From assembly GCA_007449985.2 (NCBI GenBank), contig VIIQ02000589.1, positions 186,001 to 250,000 on the forward strand: DNA of 64,000 nucleotides. Reading direction: 5' to 3'. The stretch is from Desmodesmus armatus (lineage: Eukaryota > Chlorophyta > Chlorophyceae > Sphaeropleales > Scenedesmaceae). This document shows, piece by piece, positions 23,411-35,900 of this stretch (positions within the stretch are counted from its first letter, which is position 1; each line of letters begins with the position of its first letter). Below the pieces are notes generated by a model. The model was not told the DNA's origin. It did no database searches and saw only the letters and a program-made list of their open reading frames with translations. A program made the translations under genes and the position numbers.

Positions 23411-26400
23411 TCAAGTGTAGACTGCTCCTGTAGCAGGCAGTGTGGGGACAGGCTTCCCCAAAACATCCTGCAACACATCCCTGCTGACATCCCACAGCTT
23501 GCGCCAGCCGTCGACATCATCAGCCCTGGGCAGCAGACAGGCAATGCAACGCGGTGGTGGCAGCAGAGGCAGGCAGTTAGGAGCTGGAAGCATGCAATCA
23601 TATGGCATATCGTGCATTGTATTGCAGGTACTGCTATGAACATGGGGGTGAGGCATGGGGCAGCAGTCACAACAGGTTTGGTGCTGGGCGTCACCATTGC
23701 AGTCACTCGAACACATTGATGTTGGGGTTTGTCCATACATAGGCGCTGTTTGCAGCTTTTGATGAAGCATCTGCTGTCGTGTAGGCGCTGTAACAGCACT
23801 TGGCATGCACGGAATACTGACAGGTCAGCTTGTGTGTCTCTGCACTTCTTGATCGCATTTATGAAGCGCCAGCACCTACCAAGGGTTGAGTGGCTTCCGC
23901 TTGGCTGTGTGCCACAGGTTGGTTGTGTACTGCGGCCCGATGTAGGCACCTCCCTGACCAATCAGCTCAGGTGCTGCAGGAACATGACAGTGCCACACAT
24001 GTGTTGTTTGACGCCATTCAGCTAGGGTTGCTGCTTGCACTGTTGCCACAACACCACAGTAAGGTGCAGCCTGCACAATAATTGTTGCTGCAGCAATCAG
24101 TACAAGTGCGCTGACTGCAGCAACATATCTTGGCCAGAGCTTGGTTGTGGCTGGCAGTCCATGGGGCAATCACCATGAGGCACCTGCCTGTTTGTGTCCT
24201 ACTACACATTCCCATGGCACTGCCCCACCTGTGGCTGCATAGATGGTGCTCTGTGCTCCCTGCAATGAACCCTGCCGCATAATCAGCTGCACGGCGTAGC
24301 ACAGCACCATGAAGGGGTACCTGAAGTTGCCCTTGTTCAGCATAGCAGTGCACGCCACACCTGCGAGTTGAGGCTGCGGGTTCGTGGGTAATCAAGGTCA
24401 GCACATGTACGTGAGTCCTGTTGATGGAGCCCTTGCACAGCATACCCATTCACACACGCCGAATTTTGCAACAATCTGACATGCCATTCATCAGGACGTG
24501 GCGCCTACTATCAGCGGTCATCAGTGTGTGCTGCCAGCACCCTGTGGAAATGCTTGTGGACTTCAAATGGAGCCCTGGCCAGCGGATGAGCTGCATGTGC
24601 AGCTCTAGCTGTAGAAACATCACGTCCCATAGCTGCCTGCATACATATGTTGTGTGCGCAACACCATGCATATGCAGCCGCACCACCACTGGCCCACCTG
24701 GGTGCACAGAGAACACATCCACAGGCGCCCCTTGCAGCCTGAGGCGCCTCTGGAGCTCTTTACTGAACATGATCAGCTGCAGTGCAGGCGCTCACAAGCA
24801 CAAGAATAAACGAATGACCTCACAGTAACAGGATCTGCAGGTGTGTGCCAGCAAGTTTAGCACAAACATCGACCTGTCGTGCATGACTTCTCCAAAGCTG
24901 AGGCCAGTTTGACACCGGGGGTGCTGCCGGCCCGGGGCACTGCCAGTGCCCCGAGGCTCCCAAGCTCATACTCAGATCTGGGTTGTCCAGTCCGACTGCA
25001 CAGCGGCTGTGCACACAAGCTCACCTGCAGCTTTGCCCTGCCATATGCTTTGATGCCTGATGTGTTGAGCTCCTTGCCACAGGGGTCATCCCAGTCAATG
25101 GTGCCGGCAGCCTCTGCAGCGCTGCAAACACACACAATGTTCCAGAATAAAAGAAAAACAGCACTGCCATCACTACCTGACATGGTGTGTAAAGCCATCT
25201 CGCACTGGTGTTCAACACCAAGGCCGCTGAGGATTGCACCCTCAGCTTTCCCTACTGGTTCTGCAAAGCTTGGGCAACCGATGGCTGAGCTGGGACACAA
25301 CAGCAGCTGAGCTGGGACACAACAGCAACACCTGCTAGCTGGTGGTGAGCAAGTGTAATTCAAGAGCAAGCACGGAGTAAGTGACCATTTGGGGGAGTAA
25401 TCATTTCCCAGCTGGACTTACTCCAGAGTGTGGTGCAGAGAATCTGAGGGGGGGGGGGTGCAATCACTTACGTTGGTAGGGTTGAGTGCTGGCCCACCTG
25501 GAAACGTTGATGATCCTGCTGGGTCCATTGCTGCTGAGTGTGTCCATGAGTCTGAGTGACAGGAGCACATGGGCGTAGTAGTCAACAGCCAGGGTCTGCT
25601 CAATGCCCTCGCGGGAAAGTTTGAACTCTTCATCCAAGAAGCGCCCAGCAATGTTGATCAGGATGCTGCACAGTAAAACAAACAGTTGGCACACACATGC
25701 TAGCTTCTTTGCTTGGCAGGACCCGTCCTCATGACGTGTCCTGCCAACAGTGTTGTCGCAGCCGTAAGCTGCGAGGTGGCCTGATGTGTGCAGGCCCTAC
25801 CTTGCAACACGTGGCCCAAAAAGCAGTCATGTCTGATGCATAGGGTTTCTGGTCAACATCCAACGCAGCGCAAAGCTTCTGCCTAGGAAAGTGCCTGATA
25901 GATATTTCAGTAAGATACTGCCAGCTGCCAACGGTTGAAGACGTGCACCTTATGGACTTTCCTGATGAGATGAGCTCATCTGCCACTGACTGCACTTCAC
26001 TCAGCACCTCCATATTGCATATCTGTGATCACACAGGCATGCCAGCGCAGGGTGTGAGCAACTAAAGCCCACCCGTGGGTACCGCAATGCACATGCGATT
26101 GAGCGCGTGCATGCTACAGCCATGCTTCAGGCATCACCGAAACAGTAGCTGATAGGCTTTTTAGTTTGAGACTGACCAGAACAGCAGAAAGCGATGCAAC
26201 ATACGTGTGCTCAATGGATCACAGCCACTCATACCTTGTAGCTGATGGCAGCCCCAGGAAACTCCTCCTGCAGGTCCTCCACTGCCTGCCACGCAAGCTC
26301 TTCATTTCGGCTTATGCCTATCACCTGCAAACAGACGTGTGAATAATTGTCCCAGTCACACACCGTTGTTGACAGAAGTGGGCTGGATTGTTGAGGTGCA

Positions 26401-26595
26401 GGGGCAACGGGACCCCCCCCCAGGAGCGCAAATCAAAGCGCAACCCACCTCCGCGTTGTGCTCAAGCAGGGACCTTGTGGTCTCAAATCCAAGGCCCGAG
26501 TTGAACCCGGACACCACAGCTACCTTGCCACTGAGGTCAGGGGTGCTTTGCCGTGTCCACTGGGCAAGAAAAGGCAGAACATGCTGAAGAACCAT
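23411..26595 (-). CDS. Short-chain dehydrogenase/reductase (classical/extended-type SDR)
   Basis: Nine exons: 26595-26449, 26324-26235, 26022-25949, 25665-25498, 25121-25025, 24776-24698, 24360-24229, 23973-23880 and 23525-23411. They total exactly 996 nt, 331 aa. The Rossmann signature is GKVAVVSGFNSGLGFET near residues 22-38. Next comes VIGISRNEE, whose Arg suggests NADP(H). The usual NNAG is changed to INIAG. The catalytic Ser lies in RIINVSSAAE, which is built across an exon junction. The catalytic Tyr-Lys pair is AYGRAK. Then come KELQRRLRLQGAPV and VFSVHPGV, typical of the retinol-dehydrogenase/TIC32-like SDR group. The tail reads AKRKPLNPW and then a helix. It should catalyse NAD(P)H-dependent oxidation or reduction of an alcohol/carbonyl; the substrate is not predictable. 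The N-terminal 20 residues are hydrophobic, which suggests membrane attachment. Start codons of this gene and the beta-helix gene are divergent, 382 bp apart. Confidence 0.9.
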
Positions 26596-26977
26596 GGCGA
26601 CAATCTATGGTTGCTGGTATGCGGTTTTTGTGTGGTAGTATAAGTCGATGAATTGAGCCAAATGCAAGCGCTTTTGCGACCGTTGTGTCGTGTGCACCCC
26701 GACCAATGTGCGTGAGTCACGCTTGCGTCACACTGCGCAACATTGTTCCAGTGTGCACTGTCTTACACAGAGCGCCATGCCTACAACGTTGTAGGCCAGC
26801 CAACCTGCTGCAGATGACGGTGGCTCTTGCAAGATTGACGTTCACCCACCCACCCAACGTTGGTTACGTTCTGTCGGCAGTACGTAACGTGCAGGGCTAC
26901 GACATCAAACCAGCCATACGCATTACCGCCCACAGCGTTCACGCTGGTACTTTTATTGTTGATGGAAAGTCGTGCAG
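26596..26977. promoter_or_regulatory. Divergent promoter with palindromic ACGT-core elements
   Basis: This lies between the ATGs of the SDR gene (-) and the beta-helix gene (+). It contains an 18-bp perfect palindrome GCCTACAACGTTGTAGGC at 26779-26796, a 10-bp palindrome CCAACGTTGG at 26854-26863, an inverted pair GTTACGT / ACGTAAC at 26863-26869 and 26882-26888, and a near-palindrome GCGTGAGTCACGC at 26710-26722 (AP-1/GCN4-like core TGAGTCA). A CCAAT box reads gaccaatg at 26701-26708. Elements with ACGT or TGAGTCA cores are typical bZIP targets. Regulation of either gene by bZIP factors is an inference. Confidence 0.6.
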
Positions 26978-29900
26978 ATGAAGAAGCCGTCACAGCCAAC
27001 GACCTGTTTGGGCCAAATGATCTTCCTTCTGCTTGGTGTGTATGTCCTTTTGCCAGCAGCTAGTTCGCTTCCCTCGCCAACACACAATTGCAGCTTGCTT
27101 CCAAATGTCACAGAGCAGCAACCAACCAAGCAGCAGGTGAGGACCGCAACATGCTGCGCAAGGTTGCACAGATGCTGCTGCAGCTGTTTCTCCATGCATG
27201 CTGCATGTGCGCCCTGGTTAGCCCTGGATGGGCTCGCTGTCCCGTGGTCGAGGTTCACACGTTTCCTGCCACTTTTTGCCTTGCAGGCCTTCAACCTCTC
27301 CTGCCAGAGGGACCCTACAGCACCAGCAGACTGCAACCTACTGCTTTACTACAACAGCACCGGAATGTTTCAGGATGGCACCACCAACATGTCAGGACTC
27401 ATCAAGCCCCCATTTGGAATCCCAGCAGGCCAGCTGCCAAGTCCAAGAGCTCCCTGGGGGACAGCAGAGTTCAACACCACAGAAGTCACACTCAACCGCA
27501 CTGAGCCAGTGTACAACGGCACCATCTGGCCCATGCTGTTCTTCTTTGGAGGTTCTACCTGCCACGTGGTCCTCACCAACCCCCAGATTAGGGGCTGCCA
27601 GCTCGATACAACAGCCTTGAATGACGCAGCTGTAGTGAGTGCAGTTTGTTGGTTTAGCGTCATGCACAATGCAGCTTTGACTCAACAGCAGTGTGCATGG
27701 AAGTAGGCGTTGCAGGCACTGTTGCACTATCAGTTGGGGCTATAGGCACCACCAGGAGGTGCTGGTATCTCACGTTTGGGCAGTGCTGGCTAGCCGCAGG
27801 AAGTGCAGCTCGAAGTCAGGTCATGGGCATGAACTGGAGCACCAGCCTCACCCAACCTCTGAGGTTTCCTAGTGTGACGCAGCGCCGACATGTACATAGT
27901 GCACCTGTGTGCTTCAGCGGCTGCAAGACAATTTTTTGACGTGTTCATGCACCAAGCACACTTCTCTTCATCTGCATTGATGAGTAGGCTCACTGTACTT
28001 TTGGTGATTGCTGCTTTCATTGCCATGTGCAGGTGCTTGCATTCGGTGGCGGCCTAACTGCTACGATGGTTGGCGGCAGCATCCACCACACAGCAGCAAG
28101 TATGGGTGTGATGGCCCTGGCCAACACCCATTTGATTGTGAATTACACATACCTTGCGGACAACATGCTTGACAAAGGTGCCTTGTATGCATCTTGGGGT
28201 TCTACCATGGAGGTTTCAGGTGCCATACTTTGGAATAACACCGCCAAATACCAGGGACCCGCCCTCTACGCGGTTGGAGCCAAAGTTGTCATCACAGGCA
28301 GCAAGTTTGAGTCCAACAACGCTACTGAGGCAGGTGGTGCTATGATGGTGAAATTCAGCAACTTCACCATGAGCAGCACCAACATCACCAAGAACTCGGC
28401 GCCAACGGGTGGAGGTCTGGCGGTGTATGACGACACCGACTTGAGCATTGAGGGATGTAAGTTTGAGTACAATACAGCCCAAGCCCGCATTATGAAGCCA
28501 GACGGCATGAAGGATTACTACAAGCTGGGCATAGCTGGTGCTGTGTATATTGAGATGTCCAGGGCTGAGATTGTTACCACCTTCTTCATTGACAACACGG
28601 CAGGGATGGATGGAGGTGAGAGGGTGAACCCCTAGCTGAAAGGTGGCACAAAACAGCCTCCTGGCCATTGCAAACAGCCAGTTTGGCAATGCACTGCCAT
28701 GCAGTGCAGTGCCCACATGTTGACAATGTGTCACTTAGCCCAACAACCATGCGCCTGGTAGTGGGTGACTTGGGCTGGTGAACAGTGCAACAGAACAGCA
28801 ACCCTTGCAACAGAACAGCATGCTCTTACCATTCGTCCATTTTCTTTCGCCATGCAGTGCATGCACATCGTACGCTGGTTGTCACCTGGTGTTCCTGTGT
28901 GCAGGTGCTGTGCGCATGCAAGTTGCACACGTGAAAATCACTGAAAGCTACCTACTTTACAACCGTGCACATCGAAATGGCGGTGCTGTGTTTGTTGGCG
29001 CAAAAGAGGACGACAAGTTGGTCAACAGCACCTTGTGGCTGGTCAACACCACGTTGGACAACAACATCGCAGATGCCATTGGAGGCAAGAGACGTCAGGG
29101 CGACCTGCAGCCTGCCGTTGAACGGCCACCGTGGCACTGAGACAGTGCTTGGCCCCAATGCGGCATGGTATTGCATGGCACACACGGACAAGCTGCATGC
29201 CGTTGTCACAGTGATGTGGCTGCTGCAGCCAGCGTCAGGAATCTTCGGGTCAAACAACATAGCCACCAATTCTGCCACACAGCACTAACTGGCAGTACAC
29301 TGTAGCATTGAATGCTGAGGCTGTCGGGGACCGGATCTGATGGCATGTTGCCAGGCCACCTGCACAAGCCATCATGTGTTCTTTCCGCCACCATCACCAC
29401 ACTGCACTGCTTCTGTGTGCAATCTTCTGTGTGCTATCTTCTGTGTGTCCAACAGGTGCTGTCATGCTTGAGCGCCGTGCCCACTGCGTCGTCATCGGCT
29501 GCACCATCAAGGACTGCAAGGCCGAAAAACCTGGAGGTGGCATCTCAACCGTGATGGCTGGCGATGCCGATGACGACGAATCGCGTGTCGACGACCTTGC
29601 CACAACCATAGTTATCAACAACGTCAACTTCACAGGCAGCAACGCATGGCAGCGATTGCTGGTTGGGCCCTACTTCAACATATCCCTCACCAATGTGTTC
29701 GACTTCAACCTTTCAAGTGCTGGCGTAATTTGGCGGCGCCGTCTGTGTGGCAAGGGAGAGTATCTGTCCACGTCCAACTTCTGCGAGCAGTGCCCTTCCT
29801 ATCAGTACTCCACAGTGGAAACAAGCCCAGGCCACAGTGAAAGGCGGTGCTGGCCCGCACCCAACACAGCATACGCACCTGGGGGTGCAGTGCTAGTGCC

Positions 29901-32900
29901 CCTGTCTGGAGGTGAGTGGGCACTGCGTGGATTGCGCTCGCACCCGCTGCTGCAAAGGTGCCACTGGCTGAGCATGCATGTTGTGCGACCAGCCGCCAGT
30001 CACTGATCAGATTATCACCACACTTTCTTGGTATGCTGAGCACCGTGCTCGGTGCAGTTCCTTGACTGCAGATGTACATGTTTGATTGCCTGCAGGATGG
30101 CATGGCGTCAAGACTCTTTCGTTCACAACCTGTATTGGCTGTCCTGAGCTGAATGCAACGCTGGGGGACATCAGGAGGTGGGCACCAGTACCAGAGCAAG
30201 TCATGGGATTGCATGCTGCCATAATGTACGCACTCAATGTCTAAATAGGCTGATTACAATTGCAGTCGCACCTGAGGTTACCACGCATTCATGCAAGGGC
30301 GTCAAAGTGTTTGTGTTTGCCTGTTTGTCTGATCTGGCATTTTCAACCTGTGGCTTTCTAGGGCGCCTGGCTGAGTCGCTTGCAGGCTGGCAAAAGAATC
30401 ATTGGTGTCTCTTTCGTCACTCTACACTGTGCAGCATTCTTGGCCATTGCACAGTATTTACACTGGCATGGCTGCTACATTTCTTCCTAATTCTGCAGAT
30501 GCCCCAACCCAGCTGCATGTGAGCACAGCGTCACCCTGCTTGCCAGTGTGCACCCCAACAGCAAAACAGCACCGCCAATCCCCTGGTCAGACTACGGTGC
30601 TCAGTTGTGCAACTACCAGGAAGGATACCAAGGCATCCTGTGTGGCAGCAGCTGTATCAAGGGCTTTGGCGTCACCGCCCCTTTCAAGTGTAACCGCTGC
30701 TTGGGTATCATGGCTACTCCTGGTTTAGCAAACGGTTACACCGCTGGTGAATTACCTGGCCCCAGCCGAATCTCAGCTGTGTACTTCGTGTACTGGTTTG
30801 TGCTGACGTGTTGGCTGTTGTTTACTGTCAGGTCGTTTGTGCTTGCATCCAATCAGCAAGCAAACCAGGCAGGTCAAGCAGCGTCACATACCACAGCCGC
30901 TGCAGCACCAGCAGGCCCTCCTGAGGAGCACCGCTCGGGACTCCAGGGAGCCACTGTTGCTGGCAGCAACATGGGCAGGGAGGAATATGGGCCCGACAGG
31001 CAGCAGGCCGGTGCCAGCATGGCGCAGAAGGACAGCACGAAAGGCGGTGTTGCCAAGGAGTTGAGCAGATCCATTGACATCACAAAGGTAATGCTGAGGG
31101 AGAGCCAGGGCCCAGCATTGGGTGGTACTACCGTAGTTGTATGACACCCCCTCAGTCACGGTCCCTGGGACCCTGACACCTGACTGTGAGAGCTTGATTG
31201 CTCACAGATACGAAAACATACCCCTCCAAATTTTTGATATGCTTTTCCTGACATATAAATGCTACTTTGTAGCATTTTTAATCGGCCTGCGAGGCGTGCC
31301 CTTGTGGCCAAATATCAACTGGCAGCTGCCATCAACCCCTCCAACAAACTTTTCTCACAAATACGAGAGGATACCCCTCCAGTTTTTTGATATGTTGTTC
31401 TTTGAATATTGTTTAACGATTTGCAACATTCAAATCGGGGCTGGGGGCGTGCCCATGTGCCCCAAAAAAATCGTGAAGGTCGGCACCCCGGGTCCCGTGG
31501 TTACGGTGCGTAGCTCGTGCTTTCTATGTTATCATCATGTAGATCAGTACCTCGGAGACCATGATTCTCATTTACAGCTCCTAAAGCTGGTACCACGGTC
31601 AGCAGCACCCATGCCTGCACTGGATCTGATCACCACAGTACGGCACTAGTGCACCGAAAACCCTCTCCTGTCCTTGTTCAACTGCCATAGCTTGGTTATG
31701 TTGCATTAAAACAACATTCCCATGCCCATTCCTTGTGCTTATGCTGCTGCTGCTGCTACTCATGTCCCTGCTGCTGGACACTTGACGGGGTGGGTGCAGG
31801 GGGTTTGAGCTGCCCAGACCGACACCAAATGTTTTTTACAAATAGATTGAGGTTAGATGAGACGTTTTGGAAGCTCTCACATTCCCGGATCAAACTTTGC
31901 CTTGAGCCCTTCTGCCGCGACTATGGGGTGTTGTATGAGCGTGAAGTGGTGCATTGGATACGGGAATCCTGTTCCATATCAGTGTGTCACACGCCCGCTG
32001 TTTGAAAATTGGATGTCATACCATCGTCTTGCATCATCTGAAGCTCAGCACCTTCATGCACATAATTGTTGGCTCAGCCTTTTTGGTCTGTTTATGGTCT
32101 ACTGCCAGCCCGGCTGCCGCCCTAGTAGGGCGGCCGCGCTTTGCAAGAATTGCTTCAGTCCGACTGAGCTTAGGCGAAGCTTACACTGATGCAAGAATTG
32201 GACGTTGCTGGCCGCTGGTGACAGCACTGCATATTGTTAAACAGTGCCAGTGTAGCGCAATATATGGGAAGCGTAATGATATGAGATTGATTGAATTGGA
32301 ATGGGACTGAAAGAGCAGGGCTTGAGTACAGGATGTACTGAGCAGTAACAGTATTGCACTGTGACTTGTCGTCTCGTAACCCGGTGGGTATAGATTGACT
32401 CCCCAAATGTGCTCTCGCCTACGTTTCAAGTCCCAACGTAGTTCTGAGGGGCACTGTCCCATGTGGGACGTTCAGCCCTTAGTGTCACACTGACACGCGT
32501 TCCCTGTCCCACAGACAGTAGGAACGTAGATCCCTGTAATTATTATTAATAAAGATATAATAATCACAGCCTGTAACTGTTTCCGTTACAGTCCTCCCCC
32601 CTCAGGTATGTTGCTAGTCCTCTAGCAAGACCAGACACCTGAATATAAAGGACACAGGCATGAGTGCAATGCCAGGTATAGGCCAGTAAAAACCAGTAAA
32701 TATATATGCAGTCATTTCCGACTGTCACGCGCGCGCTCAGGGGGTTAAGCAAACACTTCCCTCCTACCAAGTCATGCAGCGGGGACTCCGCAGCGCTTAC
32801 TAGAGGGCAGTAAGCATTTCGGGCATCGTCCAGCACAACAAGGTATAGCTAATACAACTTTATCAGTCGTGTAGCAAGTGTCGCTTGGGTCGCGAGGGAT

Positions 32901-35900
32901 CTAAGTGCGTCTCCGACGAGGAGATGTGCGTACAGCTCGAGGCACGTTATCGGACTCAAACTGTTCACGCGAACGCTTGTTCTTGCGTTTAGACACGGGC
33001 TTTTTGGCAGCCTGATTGCTAACACGGGCCCAGTACTCTGTGACGAGTTCGGAACTGTTGGCGCAGTTCTCTTCGGGTTCCCACGTATCGTGTTCGTGTC
33101 CGTAACCGAGCCACCGTACAAGGTACTCGAGTTTGTTGCCACGTTTGAACCTGTGGCTGAGTATGGCTTCTACCTCATACTCAAAGTCACCTTCAATCAT
33201 CTCTGGTGGAGGTGGAGGTAGGACCCTGCCATCAGACTTGTATGGCTTGAGAAGTGAAGCATGAAACACAGTGTGCAGCTTCAGGGTGTCAGGCAATTTC
33301 AGCCTGTAGGCAACTGGGTTGATCACCTCTGTCACCTTGTAAGGTCCAATCCACTTAGGTAACAGCTTAGCTGAACCCTTGAATTTGGGCTTGATGTTGG
33401 CAGTGCTGAGCAGCACTTCTTGCCCAACTGCATAAGCCGTATCCCGACGCTTAGCATCAGCATAAGCCTTCTGTCTCTGCTGTGCAGCCTCCATGGCAGC
33501 CTTAGCACGCTTGACAGCATCACCAACAAGTTGGGCTGTCTCAGCAGCTGCATCACACTTGGATGAGGCTTGAGGTTCAGCGGCATCGCTCTCCTCCCCC
33601 CTCAAGAGAGAGTCCAGGGGCAAGGGAGGTCGGCGGCCGTATACCACAGCAAAGGGGATAGCATTGATGCTCTCGTGCCACGAATCATTGATGGCAAATT
33701 CAACCAGGGGCAGCAGAGATGCCCAGTTGGTCTGTGAGGCATCGATAAAGTGCCTGAGCACGTCTTCCATCACACGGTTGACACGCTCAGTGTTGCCGTC
33801 AGACTGTGGGTGGTAAGCACTGCTCATAGCAGAAGTAGTACCCAACAGCTTCAGAAAGGCTTTCCAAAACTGGCTGACAAAGAGAGAACCTCTGTCAGAC
33901 ACCAACTGCCTGGGCACACCATGGGACCTGAACACATGCTGCAAAAACAGCTGTGAATATTCGGGCGCATCATGGCATGTTCTTCTTGCACGGGGCAAGG
34001 CGCACCATTTTGGACAGGCGGTCCACAAAGACAGTAACGGAGTCAAAACCTTCCTCAGTGACAGGCAGGTCAGTGACCATATCCATGCCAACAGATTGCC
34101 AAGTGTCAGTAGGCACAGGCAGCGGCATCAGCAAACCACCGGGGCGCTGATTGGAGCCTTTGTTACGTTGGCAGGAGTCACAATGCTTGACAAAGCGGCG
34201 GACTGCAGCAGCCATGCCCTTAGGCCACCAAACGAACCTCTTCACAAGGTGGAGAGTTTTGGCGCGACCGGGATGCCCAGTGTAAGGTGTGTCATGGCAC
34301 TCTGCAATAGCAGCCGTGATAACAGCCTCGTCATTGGGCAGTGCCAGACAGGGGCCGTTGTAGAACAAGCCGTCCTTGAGGGTGAGAGTTTTCAGGTTAT
34401 CCAAGGTAGCAAACCAAGGGTCAGCCTGATAAGCAGCTTTCACCTGATCAAGGAAAGACCTGGAGTCAAGCAGTTTGGTAGATGGGGTAGCAACTGCTTG
34501 CAATGAGCAAACACAGGAAGCGGGGCCAACAGCACCCACAAAGCTCACAGGGCTGCGACTGAGGGAGTCAGCAATGTTCTTGGCACCCTTGAGATAATGC
34601 CAAGACAACCTGTGACCTTGTAATGCTTCCAGCCACCTGGCGTGTCGCCGGTTGGCCATGTTCACTGTGTCAAAGGTGACGTTAGGCTTGTGATCAGTGT
34701 GCACGTGCACATCACGCCCTTCAATGTAGCAACGCCATTTCTGACAGCAGTAAACAATACCCAGCATCTCCAAATCAGTGGGAGAGTAGTTGTCCTCTGC
34801 AGGAGTGAGTTTTGCGGGACTCAAATGCAATGGGTCTCCCATTCTGCATAAGCACACCACCTACACCCTTGTAGGATGCATCACACACCATGTGAAATGG
34901 CTCAGTGCTCTGCCAATCAGGCAGTGCCAGCACAGGTGCAGTAGTAAGCAGGTGCTTAATGCGGTCAAAAGCTTCCTGACACGGCCGCGACCAACTGAAA
35001 GGAGCGTCCTTCTTCAGCATGTCAGTCAGGGGCCTAACCACCTCAGCATACTTGCGCACAAAACGCCTGAAGTAATTAGTAGTGCCAAGAAAAGACCGTA
35101 GCTGTGACACATCAGTGGGCTCAGGAAATTTCTGCAGAGCAGCCACCTTTGTGGGGTCAACAGCAATGCCATTGCCAGACACAATGTGTCCGAGAAACAG
35201 CACTTCAGCTTGGTTGAAGTTGCACTTCCACTTAGCCACAGTGAGGCGGTTCTGCCGCAGCACATCAAGCACAGCTTGAATGTGTTGAGCATGGGAAGCA
35301 GCATCTTTGCTGAAGATGAGGATGTCATCCAGATACACCAAGCAGAACTTGTACAGCATAGGTGCAAAGATCTGGTTCATGACAGACTGAAACGCTGCTG
35401 GGGCGTTTACGAGTCCAAAGCTCAGTGTCACATATTCATAGTGACCAAAAGGCGTCCTAAAAGCAGTTTTAGGAATATCGCTTTCCTGTATTTTGATCTG
35501 ATGATAAGCCTGGCGCAGGTCCACGAGGGAAAACACGTTAGCGCCTGCTAAGTGATCAAACAGCACGTCAATACGTGGCAAAGGGAAAGCATTACGCCTG
35601 GTTAGTTTGTTCAGAGCTCGATAGTCAATGACCATACGCAGCCAGTCCTGCTCTGCAACAGCCTGTGAGGGCTCAGGAGGGGGCCAATACAAAACTGCTA
35701 CTGTTACTGCTACTGTTACATTATGAGTGATGTCATATGATTGGACATCTTGTGCCATCATTACGTGTGACCTGTGCAGGTGCTGATCATCTATATCCAG
35801 TGGGTGATGCTCGTCATCAACCTGCCTATCACATGGCTTCCATGGTCAGCACACAGCAGCGCTAGCGCTGCAGGGAACGACGTTTGGGAGCAGGACACAG

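Larger units (their letters stand above)
32360..35700 (-). mobile_element. Ty3/gypsy LTR retrotransposon (chromovirus), 5'-truncated and broken
   Basis: The element lies antisense inside the last intron of the beta-helix gene. Its domain order is reverse transcriptase, RNase H, zinc-binding integrase, then chromodomain, which defines a Ty3/gypsy chromovirus. Gag, protease and the N-terminal part of RT are missing. Similarity begins near 35690, so the copy is 5'-truncated or internally deleted. Two frame breaks split pol. Downstream of the chromodomain stop lie a polypurine tract and an LTR-like TGTAACGG start. Both flanks are host intron and the host splice sites are intact, so host expression may be preserved. 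It cannot transpose by itself. Confidence 0.9.

Noticed and set aside
32116..32134. Hairpin GCCGCCCTA-G-TAGGGCGGC in the beta-helix intron
   Set aside because: A short isolated stem with no following T run or known element context; probably incidental, although it could mark an old insertion edge.
31137..32310. Possible additional exons of the beta-helix gene within the big intron
   Set aside because: Exon 31087 joins 35780 in phase and gives a continuous membrane region; the intron frames have no matching composition.
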